This document shows positions 17,911 through 25,609 of a stretch of DNA of 25,609 bases, piece after piece; positions within the stretch are counted from its first letter, which is position 1, and every line of letters begins with the position of its first letter. Source of the DNA: Thalassiosira profunda (lineage: Eukaryota > Bacillariophyta > Thalassiosirophyceae > Thalassiosirales > Thalassiosiraceae); NCBI GenBank assembly GCA_036939355.1, contig JALLAP010000313.1, forward strand, positions 1 through 25,609. Reading direction: 5' to 3'. Position numbers and translations under genes: made by a program. The notes beneath the pieces are model-generated. The model had not been told where the DNA came from. It searched no databases and saw nothing but the letters and a program-made list of their open reading frames with translations.

Positions 17911-19557
17911 ATGAGGAACGGATCCTCGGGCCGCATCAAAACGATCGGCGGCGCCCCCCAACGCAAGCGCATCCGCGCGTCCGTCATCAGAGCTGCCTTC
18001 GCCTCCCTCCTCCTCGCGGCGGCCGCCCTCTCGGCGTTGGCGGTGCACCTCGCCACGCGCCTCGAGCGGGAGAGGCACCCCGCAACGGCGAACAACAACG
18101 CGGCGGGTGAGTCTCCGGGAAGACTGGGCGGTGGCGGAGCCGCTCGGGGGGCGAGGACCGCGGCGGCCGCGGTGCATGTGAAAGCGAGCCATGCCCAGAG
18201 TGCGAGGCAAGGCGCGGCGAAGCAACCACCTACTGCCCCTGTCGTTTCCTCTCCCAAGAAGAAGGGTGGCAACAGCGCCGGCGCAGCGAGGGCCGCGGCC
18301 TCGGCATCTCACTCAGTCGGCGACGGCAACGCCGCCGCCAAGGCCGCCTACGCCCACAGCCAGAAGCACTTGCCCTACCCCGACGGCCCCAAAACCGATC
18401 CAAAATACGCCAAGGACCGCGTGTACTGCATGGTCCCCTTCGTGTGGAACGCCGAAATGTACACGGTCATCATGCAAACGTGGGGGAAGCGGTGCAATGT
18501 CATTCACTTCCTCGCCGACGCCGAGGTGTTGGTAGGGGGAACAATGCAGGGAGACGTGGTGACGGGCGGGGGGTACAAGCACCACTCGGAGTTGCCCGCG
18601 GGGACGTTTCCGGAGAATGTCATTTTCGTCAATATGACAAGGCCGTGGAGGGGGTGCACGGATCCAAAGACGAACGAGACGAAGGTGTGCCGGCACATTT
18701 GGGAGAAGATGTGGAGGTCGTGGGTTTACGTCGGCGACCACCACTTGGACGACGCGGAGTGGTTTTGCAAGGTCGACTACGACACGTTCTTCTTCCCGGA
18801 GAACCTGCAATATTACGTCCGCGACCAAAAGGGCTGGGATGCGTACAATGAACACCACTACTTCGGACACGTCCTGTACCAGCACGCGGACCGTCCCCCG
18901 TTCGCGGCGGGCGCGGCCGCGTGCTGGAGCCGCAAGACCCTGGGGGGCATCGTGGACGTGTACAAGAACATGCCGAAAGTGCATCAAGGCGGCGACCGCG
19001 GTCGATGCGAGGATCGTGCCAAGGCGAGCGAGGAATTGGGTACGTCGATGTGCCTGTTGAAGGGGTTGAATGTGTCGGCGGAGCCGATGGTTGATGAAGG
19101 GATGAGGGAATATGTGGTGAGTGGACGCTGGTTGTAGTGACTGTGACGACACTTCATTTCTTACGAACGTACCATTGTATTCGCAGACTGTGGATCCCGT
19201 TCACAACGTGCTGACGTGGAATCGCACGGAGCAAGGAGAATGGTAAGTTCCGCAGTTGCATCGTTATCGACACATGTCATGTGGCTTGGAGCTAAGACCA
19301 ATGGATTTCGCAGGTGGTTTTGGAAGGGCAAACCGAAGAATAGGGGCCAACTGGACGATTGCTGCTCGGTGCGGCCAATGGGATTTCATAAATACAAGAA
19401 ACCCGATCAGATAGAAAGATTGGATCAGCAATTCTACGGTCCGGCGAACAACAAAGCGCTCGAGGATGTGGTAAAGCAGGTGCGAAACGTTGCCGATAAG
19501 CCCCGGGTGCGGAAATATTTCGGCAGAGTACGCACGGCAATGGGCATTGATAAATGA
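17911..19557 (+). CDS. GT31 core-1 beta-1,3-galactosyltransferase-like protein, intact paralogue
   Basis: Three exons: 17911-19116, 19187-19242 (56 nt) and 19314-19557, 501 aa; introns are 70 and 71 nt with GTGAGT and GTAAGT donors. ATG 17911 is the first ATG in frame. The protein has a short basic cytosolic tail, an anchor helix (about 24-45, VIRAAFASLLLAAAALSALA), a 100-residue Ala/Gly-rich stem, and the catalytic domain from about 168: DRVYCMVPFVWN, MQTWGKRCNVIHFL, WRSWVYVGDHH, AEWFCKVDYDTFFF. The DYD at 289-291 is the metal-binding DxD motif. The third exon begins in the WWFWKGKPKN segment, like the FWYWNY region of C1GALT. Golgi O-glycosylation is the family role; the true acceptor is unknown. 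Catalytic-domain identity with the paralogue at 12970-14524 is high by eye, but the stem differs and is longer here. Confidence 0.88.
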
Positions 19558-20383
19558 TTAGGGCGCTTGGAGTGAACTGCATCTCTGTTGTCTAGAGGTG
19601 GGAGAAAATAAGTGCATCTACGCCTCCTCGAATGGTGCAAAATCAAAGGTCACACCTTCTGCAAATGATCCATGGAGCATGTGTGGCACAAACACGGGCA
19701 GCCTGCACCTCACAACGGGCCCGGTTTCAATGAACGGTACCTAAGCGGGGGATGGGGGATGCGAGGAGAGGCAGGAGGCGCAGGGGCGGTTCCTACAGTA
19801 CCTACCTACTTATGTACGTACGTGAAAATGACTGGGACAGTCATTGCAATTGTGAGTACCGCAGACTGACACCTTGCTTCGCACTTTCCAGTAATTGGCG
19901 ATAAATTAATACTGAAAGTACATACAGTTGGACATCGCTCAATCTTCCAAGATGGTCCTAGACAATTTACACGTCTCTGTGAATTGTGAATCCTTTTGTT
20001 TCTAAAGGTTCAAGGATGGGAATATTATGAGGATAACTTTTGTTGCCTAAATTTGTTTGATTTTGTGTATGAAGAGATTGATAAATCGATCCTAAAACAT
20101 TATCCTAGCACTATTCCCTTATTCCGAGGAACAAGGATCCAAAGACATCTGTCGGACCTGCGACATTTAGCGCGACACCTGCCATCACTTTTTTCCGGCC
20201 TCATTTCTGATTTTCACCACCCGCCGCGCCCAACTTTTGTTTGAGCGAGGAAGGTGCATGCAGCACGCCCCCCGCCCGGGGAAGCCGGCCGTCTCATAAA
20301 TTCTGTTCGCTTCCAGGCCGTGAGGGGCGGGCACGGCGCTCGGACCAGTTGCAGCACCGGGCTCATTCGGCAACAGCAGCACG
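19558..20383. other. Intergenic region with an AT-rich island
   Basis: This 826-bp stretch separates two plus-strand genes. It contains GTACGTACGT at 19814-19823 and an AT-rich segment (about 19870-20140) standing out from the GC-rich surroundings. A short open frame over 19996-20244 begins with TTG and encodes no recognisable domain, so it is not called. The promoter of the armadillo-like gene must lie here. No tRNA cloverleaf was found. Confidence 0.5.
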
Positions 20384-21851
20384 ATGGCCGACCCCCAGCT
20401 TCTCGATGCGCCGCGTCGAGATGGCCCGTCGTCTCCGGCGCCATCGACCGACGACGACGACGAGTTGCAAATCGACGAGGTCGTCTTCGCGCCGAGCGGG
20501 AAGGTCGATCCCGCGGACCGGATACGCGCGTCGCTGGACAAGTTGGTCGCGGCGGCGAAGCGGCGGAAGGAGGCGCGCCAGAGCCAGAGCGCGCCCGAGG
20601 GGGGAGGGGCGGGGAAGCGGAACAAGCCATCGCTGCGGCCCGGCCCGGTCCAGGTGATCATGGGGTGGATGGACCAGTTTCAGGACCACGAGCGGATCCA
20701 GGTGCGTTTGCGTGCCCAGTGGTGCACATGATGTGCACGCTGTTTCATGTCTCACGTTCGCTCACCTGACCTCGTTCGCCGCTGCAAATAAATAGTTGTA
20801 CTGCCTCCGCTCCCTCCCAGTCATCCTCGAGGATCCCAAGAGCCGCGTCACAGCCCAGACGGACGGGCTGGCCTCGATCGTCCTCTACAACATGACGGCC
20901 TTCCCCAACAACGCGGTGCTGCAGCTCACGGCCTTCCACACGCTGGTGGTACTGCTCCGCCCGTTGGGTTCGAGCGAGGGCACGGTGCATCATGCGGTGG
21001 CGCAGAGTGGGAGTGCTGCTGCAAAGAGTGCAGAATGCGTCCGGGACGCCAAACCGGAGAAGAAGTGCCAACGCACTCATAGACACCATCACAAGAGGGG
21101 GAGCATCAACGCCCCCCACGTGCGCCCCCTCCTCGACGCCTCCTTTGAGCCTCGATGGGAGGAGAACGGGGTCCGGGTCATGCTCGATTCGTTGCGTCGA
21201 TTCTCGTCCGACAAACACTTGCAGGCGATGGCATGCTGGGCCTTGGTCAATGCGGGATTGTATCCCAGCCTCAAAACAAGCCTACTTAGATTGGGAGGTG
21301 TTTATGCCATCACGAATGCCATGATGCTCCATCCCAACGTGGAGGCCGTTCAGTTCAGAGGACTCTTCGCCCTGATCAACTTGGTCATCCCGGACGCCAA
21401 GACCAAGAAGAAGGACGGCGACGGCTCCTCCATCCGCGCCCACGTCTACCAGATCGCCCGTCTCACCCTCGTTGCCATGCACACTTTCAACACGAACAAG
21501 TCGATCCTGAACCGCGGCTGCCTCGTCTTGCGGAATCTGTCGCTCACTCCGGCGTACGTGCGCATCCTGGCCCGGACGCCGGGGTGCGCGGACATGCTGC
21601 TGCACTGCCGGCAGATGTGCCCCCGCGACGCCTTGGTGCAAAGAAGCGCGCGGACGATCATGATCCTGGTGCAGCGGGCGATTGCGGGAGGCAGCGACAG
21701 CGGCGAGGAGAAGGATACGTTCAAGTTGACCCAGCCCGTGCCGGTGGGGCCGTCGACGCCGGTGTCATCGAACGACGCGGATTTGTTGTCGACCGTCTCT
21801 GGCAGTACTCCGGGGGGAGGTTCGCGAGAAGGCTGCTCCTCGGCTTCTTGA
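20384..21851 (+). CDS. Armadillo-like helical repeat protein
   Basis: Two exons: 20384-20701 and 20796-21851, phase 0, intron of 94 nt (GTGCGT donor, AAATAG acceptor), 457 aa. The junction reads ERIQ|LYCLRSLPVIL, a smooth helix; the pyrimidine-rich acceptor 25 nt further on would break the frame. The N-terminus is disordered and acidic (STDDDDELQIDE). Helical repeats follow: GLASIVLYNMTAFPNNAVLQ, GVRVMLDSLRRFSSDKHLQA, MACWALVNAGLYPS, LRLGGVYAITNAMMLHP, VQFRGLFALINLVIP and ILNRGCLVLRNLSL. This is the pattern of armadillo/HEAT folds, which are protein-binding scaffolds, usually cytosolic or nuclear. Residues about 180-255 form a His/Lys-rich, poorly patterned insertion. The C-terminus is Ser-rich. 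I recall similar uncharacterised diatom proteins but no functional name. It converges with the SET-domain gene. Confidence 0.78.
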
Positions 21852-22192
21852 GGAGATTGGAGCCACATGCACAAACATTTTTGAAGACCTGTTACTGTTT
21901 GATCATCCATCGGCATTTGTCGCGATTGCGGTTCTTAACTGCATGCGCTGAGAACGCTGTTTGGGTGATACCCTGTCTGAAAGTTACTAGATAAATTCTT
22001 CCTTTGGCTACTTCGAGGACTTTGTTTCGTTCTTAGATCCACAGTCTGCGATCAGGCTACATTTAGACCAAAGGGAACCAACGCACGGTTAGCATCTAAT
22101 CAAGTCTCTAGTAGCATATCTAGTAGCGTGTGTGTTGTGCTCGCGGCGAAGAGCGTGTGGCGTCATCCAAGAGAACTAGTCACCAAGAAAAG
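21852..22192. terminator. 3' region between convergent armadillo-like and SET-domain genes
   Basis: These 341 bp lie between two stop codons facing each other and presumably hold both 3' UTRs and polyadenylation signals. A small direct repeat (CTAGTAGC/ATCTAGTAGCG) occurs near 22108-22130. No gene is seen; the exact cleavage sites cannot be read. Confidence 0.45.
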
Positions 22193-23649
22193 CTACATGC
22201 TGTCCAGGTTTGCCTTGACCTGCAAAAAGGTTTCTTTGACGAATGCGTTGTGTTGCAATATCAATGGAACCCGAGGATGGGTGTTCAAATCGTAAGAGCT
22301 CGCCTTCGCGGACCATTTGTCCAGGTCATTCAACAGCTTATTGACGTGATTTTGCAACTTTTCCTTCGTATAAATCCACCACTGCTCGTGACACTGGGCT
22401 TTGGTCGCCTCGTCGCCGTTCATAACAGCTGTATAGAATTCGTTCGCGGTGTTCGGATCCGTCTGTTTGATGATGTGGTACAACACAACATCGAACACCT
22501 CCGGCGATATCTCGCCGTTTTTGTAGAAGAGCAGATTGGAAAACGAATATCCTGTGCGTGACGCGGGTTGAGCGGGATGTGTGCGCGGCGAGAAACGAGC
22601 TCCCCATCATATGCACTCACCCAGCTCCTCCATTTCCGTCAGTATGTCCATTAACTTGCAGAATGTTCCTTCTGCACTTTCGTCCAAGAAGCCGTATCTT
22701 GCAAACAATGGCGTCGGGTCCGTTGGATCACCATACGATATCCTCAGCGGGCTGCCCGCCGGGACATCCACGCTCGAATACGCGTAGCAATCATTCCCAT
22801 CGAATTGTATTTCCACCTCCGCCATGGCGCCGTGATTGAACATATCCATCATCGGAGCGATGATTCGCTCGCCGTTCACCTCGAACGACCGCGTCTGGGC
22901 GACGTTGTACGCCCATGTAAGAACATCGGAATCGTTGATGATCTCGGGAGAGAAGGGCGCCGCCGATCGTGGGGCCGCGCGCCCGACGGCCTTTTGAAAG
23001 TTGAGGAGGTCGGTGCGCTCCGCCATCGCACAGTATCCCGCATACTGCGCATGGGATGATGCATGTGATGTGTCAGCGATTCATGCGATGCGCAGTGAAT
23101 CCATCAAACATAATCTGCATCTGCAAACTGCTGCAAATGCATACTCACCGGCGGTAAACAGTCAAAGCACTCATGAGTCATGCTCGCGCCATTATAATAC
23201 TCTCTCGGCAGCGAGTTGAGCCAAGGATACCACGGACTCTGGTCTCCCTTCTCGTACTCTGCAATGATTTTGAAGAAAAGCCGAAACAGCGGCAGCTTGT
23301 CCTGCAATCCCGCCGCGGTCAATTTTCCCTCGCATTCACTTAGGCTCGCTCCGAACTCTTGCGCGGCCTTCGACGACGACAGAATCAGGTCGGACGGGCA
23401 GTACACGACGGGACTGCCCGCGGGCACGTCGGCATTCGTCGCGGGGAAGTAATCGACTCCGTCGTACGAGGTCAATTGGACGCCCTCGCTGGTCTGGACG
23501 CCGCAGGATGCCGCCCAGTCCGCGAAGCCGTAGACGTCGCGATTTTGGCCGGCGACGGGCGAGAGGTCGATGAGGGTCGCGGGCGAGTAGGATGAGAAAG
23601 CCGCGGCCGGGGCGACGGCCGCCGCGGAAACGAGGAGGGTGGCTAGCAT
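22193..23649 (-). CDS. SET-domain protein methyltransferase (Rubisco LSMT/SETD3-like), probably plastid-targeted
   Basis: Three exons on the minus strand: 23649-23149, 23044-22621 and 22551-22193, 427 aa; introns are 104 and 69 nt with GTGAGT donors. The frame extends upstream without ATG, and ATG 23649 gives a clean signal peptide, MLATLLVSAAAVAPAAA, followed by FSS. A Phe right after the signal-peptide cleavage site is the mark of diatom plastid presequences. The SET domain is split as in LSMT proteins: an N-terminal part (NADVPAGSPVVYCPSDLIL, about 73-91), an inserted helical region (LFRLFFKIIAEYEKG, SMTHECFDCLPPYAGY), then APMMDMFNHGA (about 230-240) with the Asn-His motif, and ISYGDPTDPTPLFARYGFLD. 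The C-terminal third resembles an LSMT substrate-binding helical domain. Such enzymes methylate lysine (or histidine, in SETD3) of specific proteins using SAM; the substrate here is unknown. It is divergent from the SecA gene. Confidence 0.85.
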
Positions 23650-23964
23650 GGCTGGCGCCACGATTCCTCGCCGGGCGGAAGTGCGTGTTGCAAAAATCCG
23701 GCCTAAAAGGGATTGAGGAAGGGCTTTGTTGTGTTTGAAAGCGAGGCGGCGCGATACCGTCCGCACGCAAGGGAAGGAAACACAGTTCCAACACGGAAGA
23801 GCTGCAGCTCCAACACGGACAGAGTTCCAAAGGCTGCAGCTGCCGCGCCCAATTGCAAACTCAGCCGGCCGCGAGGCTCTGACTTTGTTCCTCTCCGGCC
23901 GGCGTGGCGCTGGGAGCACATCTTGTGCTCACAATTCACCGACGACGCACCAAACGAGCCCACC
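23650..23964. promoter_or_regulatory. Divergent promoter region: SET methyltransferase / plastid SecA
   Basis: These 315 bp separate the minus-strand ATG at 23649 from the plus-strand ATG at 23965. Both flanking products look plastid-targeted, so a shared control region is plausible. A weak direct repeat of GCTGCAGCT/AGCTGCAGC-type sequence and CAACACGGA copies occurs at about 23785-23845. No TATA box is obvious. Confidence 0.55.
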
Positions 23965-25609
23965 ATGGCGCCCGCCCCCCTCCGCTTGGCGGCGCTCGTC
24001 GCCCTCGTCGGCCTCGCCGACGCCTACGTCGCTCCAACCTTCGGCCGCGTCGGCCGGTCTCGAGCGTTCGCCGCCCCCTCCTCCTTCCTCGACTCCTCTT
24101 GCCCCAATGCCCGGCTCCCAACTTCCTCCTCCTCCGCACTATCGATGGGCGTCGTCGAGGACTTCGTCACGAGCCGCGACGACGAGACCCGCCGGGCGGC
24201 CAACGACGCCTACCTCGCCGCACTGCAAGCGCGCGTCGACAACATCAACGCCCTCGAACCCACCGTCGAGGAGCTCGGGGACGACGACATGCTCGCCAAG
24301 ACGGCCGAGTTCAAACGACGCCTCGCGGACGGAGAGGACCTCAACGGCCCGCTGTTGGAGGAGGCCTTCGCCGTGGTCCGGGAGGCGGCGTGGCGGGTGT
24401 TGGAACAGCGGCACTACGACGTCCAGCTCCTCGGCGGTCTGATCTTGCACGACGGGCGGTTGGCGGAAATGGCCACGGGAGAGGGCAAGACCCTCGTGTC
24501 GACGCTGCCGTGCTACCTCAACGCCCTATCGGGCGAGACGAGCTTCGTGGTGACCGTCAACGACTACCTCGCCCGGAGGGACATGGAGAAGATGGGCCAG
24601 GTCCACCGCTATTTGGGATTGACCGTGGGGTTGATCCAGGCGGGCATGACGGAGGACGACCGCCGGGCGGCCTACGCGTGCGATGTGGTGTACGTGACCA
24701 ATTCCGAATTGGGCTTCGATTACTTGCGGGACCACCTCGCGTTGAGCCCCGGGCAGACGGTCCTCCCCGGAAACACGGGCGAGTTCGGCGGATTCTGCGT
24801 CGTCGACGAGGCCGATTCGGTCCTCATCGACGAGGCCCGGACCCCCCTGATCATTTCGAAGCAGGTCCCGGCCCCGGCGAACAAGTACAAGGCCGCCCGG
24901 ACGCTGGCGGACAATTTGAAGGAGGGGGTGCACTATACGGTCGACCTCAAGAACAAGAACTGCGTGATGAACGAACGGGGGTACAAGGACTGCGAGCGGG
25001 CCCTCGGGGTGGCGAGCCTGTTCGAGGAGCCGGCCGACGCGTCCGGGGCGTGGGCGCCGTACATTCTCAACGCGGTCAAGGCCAAGGAGTTGTTCCACAA
25101 AGATATTGAGTACACGGTGCTGCCCGACGGCGCGGGGGTGGGGATCATCGACTCTTTTACCGGCCGCGTGCTGGACGGACGGCGGTGGAGCGACGGACTG
25201 CACCAGAGCATCGAGGCGAAGGAGGGCATCGAGGTGAGCGAGCAGAGCCAGGTCATCGCCAAGGTTACGTACCAGTCGCTGTTCCGGCAGTTTTCCCGCC
25301 TGAGCGGCATGACGGGCACGGCGCTGTCGGACGCCGCCGAGCTCGAGGTCACGTACGGATTGAAGGTGACGCCCGTGCCGACGGCCCTCCCCATCGCGCG
25401 GAGGGATTACCCCGACGTCGCCTTCAAGACCCGCGACGCCGCGAACCGCGCCCTCGTCAAGGAGGTCCTGAACGTCGGCGGCGGCACCGAAAACGGACGG
25501 CCCTGCCTCATCGGCACCACGTCCGTGGCCCAGAGCGAATCCATCGTGGCCGCTTTGAAAGAGGAGGGCATCCACGCCGCGCTCCTCAACGCCCTCCCCG
25601 AAAACGCCG
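23965..25609 (+). CDS. secA: Plastid-targeted preprotein translocase ATPase SecA (3' end outside window)
   Basis: An uninterrupted frame of 548 codons runs from ATG 23965 (CCCACCATGG) to the window edge. Residues 1-20 form a signal peptide ending LADA, followed by YVAPTF and a Ser/Arg-rich, acid-poor stretch to about 60. This bipartite form indicates import into a secondary plastid; the residue after the cleavage site is Tyr, not the usual Phe. The mature part has all hallmarks of SecA: Walker A AEMATGEGKT (GEGKT 172-176), VNDYLARRD, VYVTNSELGFDYLRD, Walker B VVDEADSVLIDEARTPLIIS (DEAD 281-284), a preprotein-crosslinking region, and SGMTGTALSDAAEL (448 onward). SecA drives unfolded proteins through SecYE using ATP. 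About half of a typical 800-1,000-aa SecA is present. Whether it is the SecA1 or SecA2 type cannot be settled without the C-terminus and a tree. Confidence 0.93.
   Translation, partial: MAPAPLRLAALVALVGLADAYVAPTFGRVGRSRAFAAPSSFLDSSCPNARLPTSSSSALSMGVVEDFVTSRDDETRRAANDAYLAALQARVDNINALEPTVEELGDDDMLAKTAEFKRRLADGEDLNGPLLEEAFAVVREAAWRVLEQRHYDVQLLGGLILHDGRLAEMATGEGKTLVSTLPCYLNALSGETSFVVTVNDYLARRDMEKMGQVHRYLGLTVGLIQAGMTEDDRRAAYACDVVYVTNSELGFDYLRDHLALSPGQTVLPGNTGEFGGFCVVDEADSVLIDEARTPLIISKQVPAPANKYKAARTLADNLKEGVHYTVDLKNKNCVMNERGYKDCERALGVASLFEEPADASGAWAPYILNAVKAKELFHKDIEYTVLPDGAGVGIIDSFTGRVLDGRRWSDGLHQSIEAKEGIEVSEQSQVIAKVTYQSLFRQFSRLSGMTGTALSDAAELEVTYGLKVTPVPTALPIARRDYPDVAFKTRDAANRALVKEVLNVGGGTENGRPCLIGTTSVAQSESIVAALKEEGIHAALLNALPENA

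Noticed and set aside
19996..20244. Possible small gene in the AT-rich intergenic island
   Set aside because: The frame starts with TTG and has no recognisable motif or supporting splice signals.
20796..20820. Pyrimidine-rich alternative acceptor (CCCTCCCAG) for the armadillo-like gene
   Set aside because: Using it would shift the reading frame, whereas the AAATAG acceptor at 20795 keeps the frame and joins a continuous helix.
23904..25109. Plus-strand frame of 401 codons overlapping SecA
   Set aside because: It lies in another frame of the SecA gene and gives an Arg/Gly-rich nonsense product. The SecA frame shows every family motif.
1..25609. tRNA, rRNA, CRISPR arrays, transposases or integrated viral genes
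   Set aside because: Scanning the intergenic stretches and frames showed no cloverleaf pattern, regular spaced repeats, transposase or reverse-transcriptase motifs.

Overview
This is nuclear DNA from a eukaryote with a compact, GC-rich, intron-poor genome. It is most likely a diatom or a close stramenopile relative; a centric diatom of the Thalassiosira type is my inference, not something the sequence proves. The evidence is short GT-AG introns (62-131 nt, mostly GTGAGT or GTAAGT donors), secreted proteins with Pro-Thr repeat linkers, a 2OG-oxygenase-like family common in diatoms, and two proteins with presequences that look like secondary-plastid targeting (signal peptide followed at once by an aromatic residue).

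I see twelve protein-coding genes. Strand alternates almost perfectly (-,-,+,-,+,-,+,-,+,+,-,+), so nearly all neighbours are divergent or convergent pairs. Region by region: (1) 1-3715 minus, a secreted protein with two RCC1-type propeller modules on Pro-Thr stalks, open at the left edge; (2) 4494-7522 minus, a 2OG-Fe(II)-oxygenase-like protein that has lost all its metal ligands; (3) 7896-9458 plus, a RAD51D-like recombination ATPase; (4) 9455-11656 minus, a membrane-anchored beta-helix protein whose stop codon overlaps that of RAD51D; (5) 11962-12870 plus, a membrane-anchored organellar cyclophilin; (6) 12970-14524 minus, a GT31 core-1-galactosyltransferase-like enzyme broken by an assembly join at base 13920; (7) 14731-15571 plus, a PQ-loop/SemiSWEET-like transporter; (8) 15794-17332 minus, a disordered Pro/Gln/His/Lys-rich protein; (9) 17911-19557 plus, a paralogue of gene 6 with the same exon plan; (10) 20384-21851 plus, an armadillo-like repeat protein; (11) 22193-23649 minus, a probably plastid-targeted SET-domain methyltransferase; (12) 23965 to the right edge, a nuclear-encoded, plastid-targeted SecA.

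The genes do not form one operon-like pathway, as expected for a eukaryotic nucleus. The meaningful links are the divergent plastid pair SET/SecA across 315 bp, the inverted pair of GT31 paralogues, and the tail-to-tail overlap of RAD51D with the beta-helix gene. No tRNA, rRNA, CRISPR array, transposon or viral gene was recognised. All splice sites were read by eye from consensus and frame, and family calls rest on remembered motifs, not database searches.
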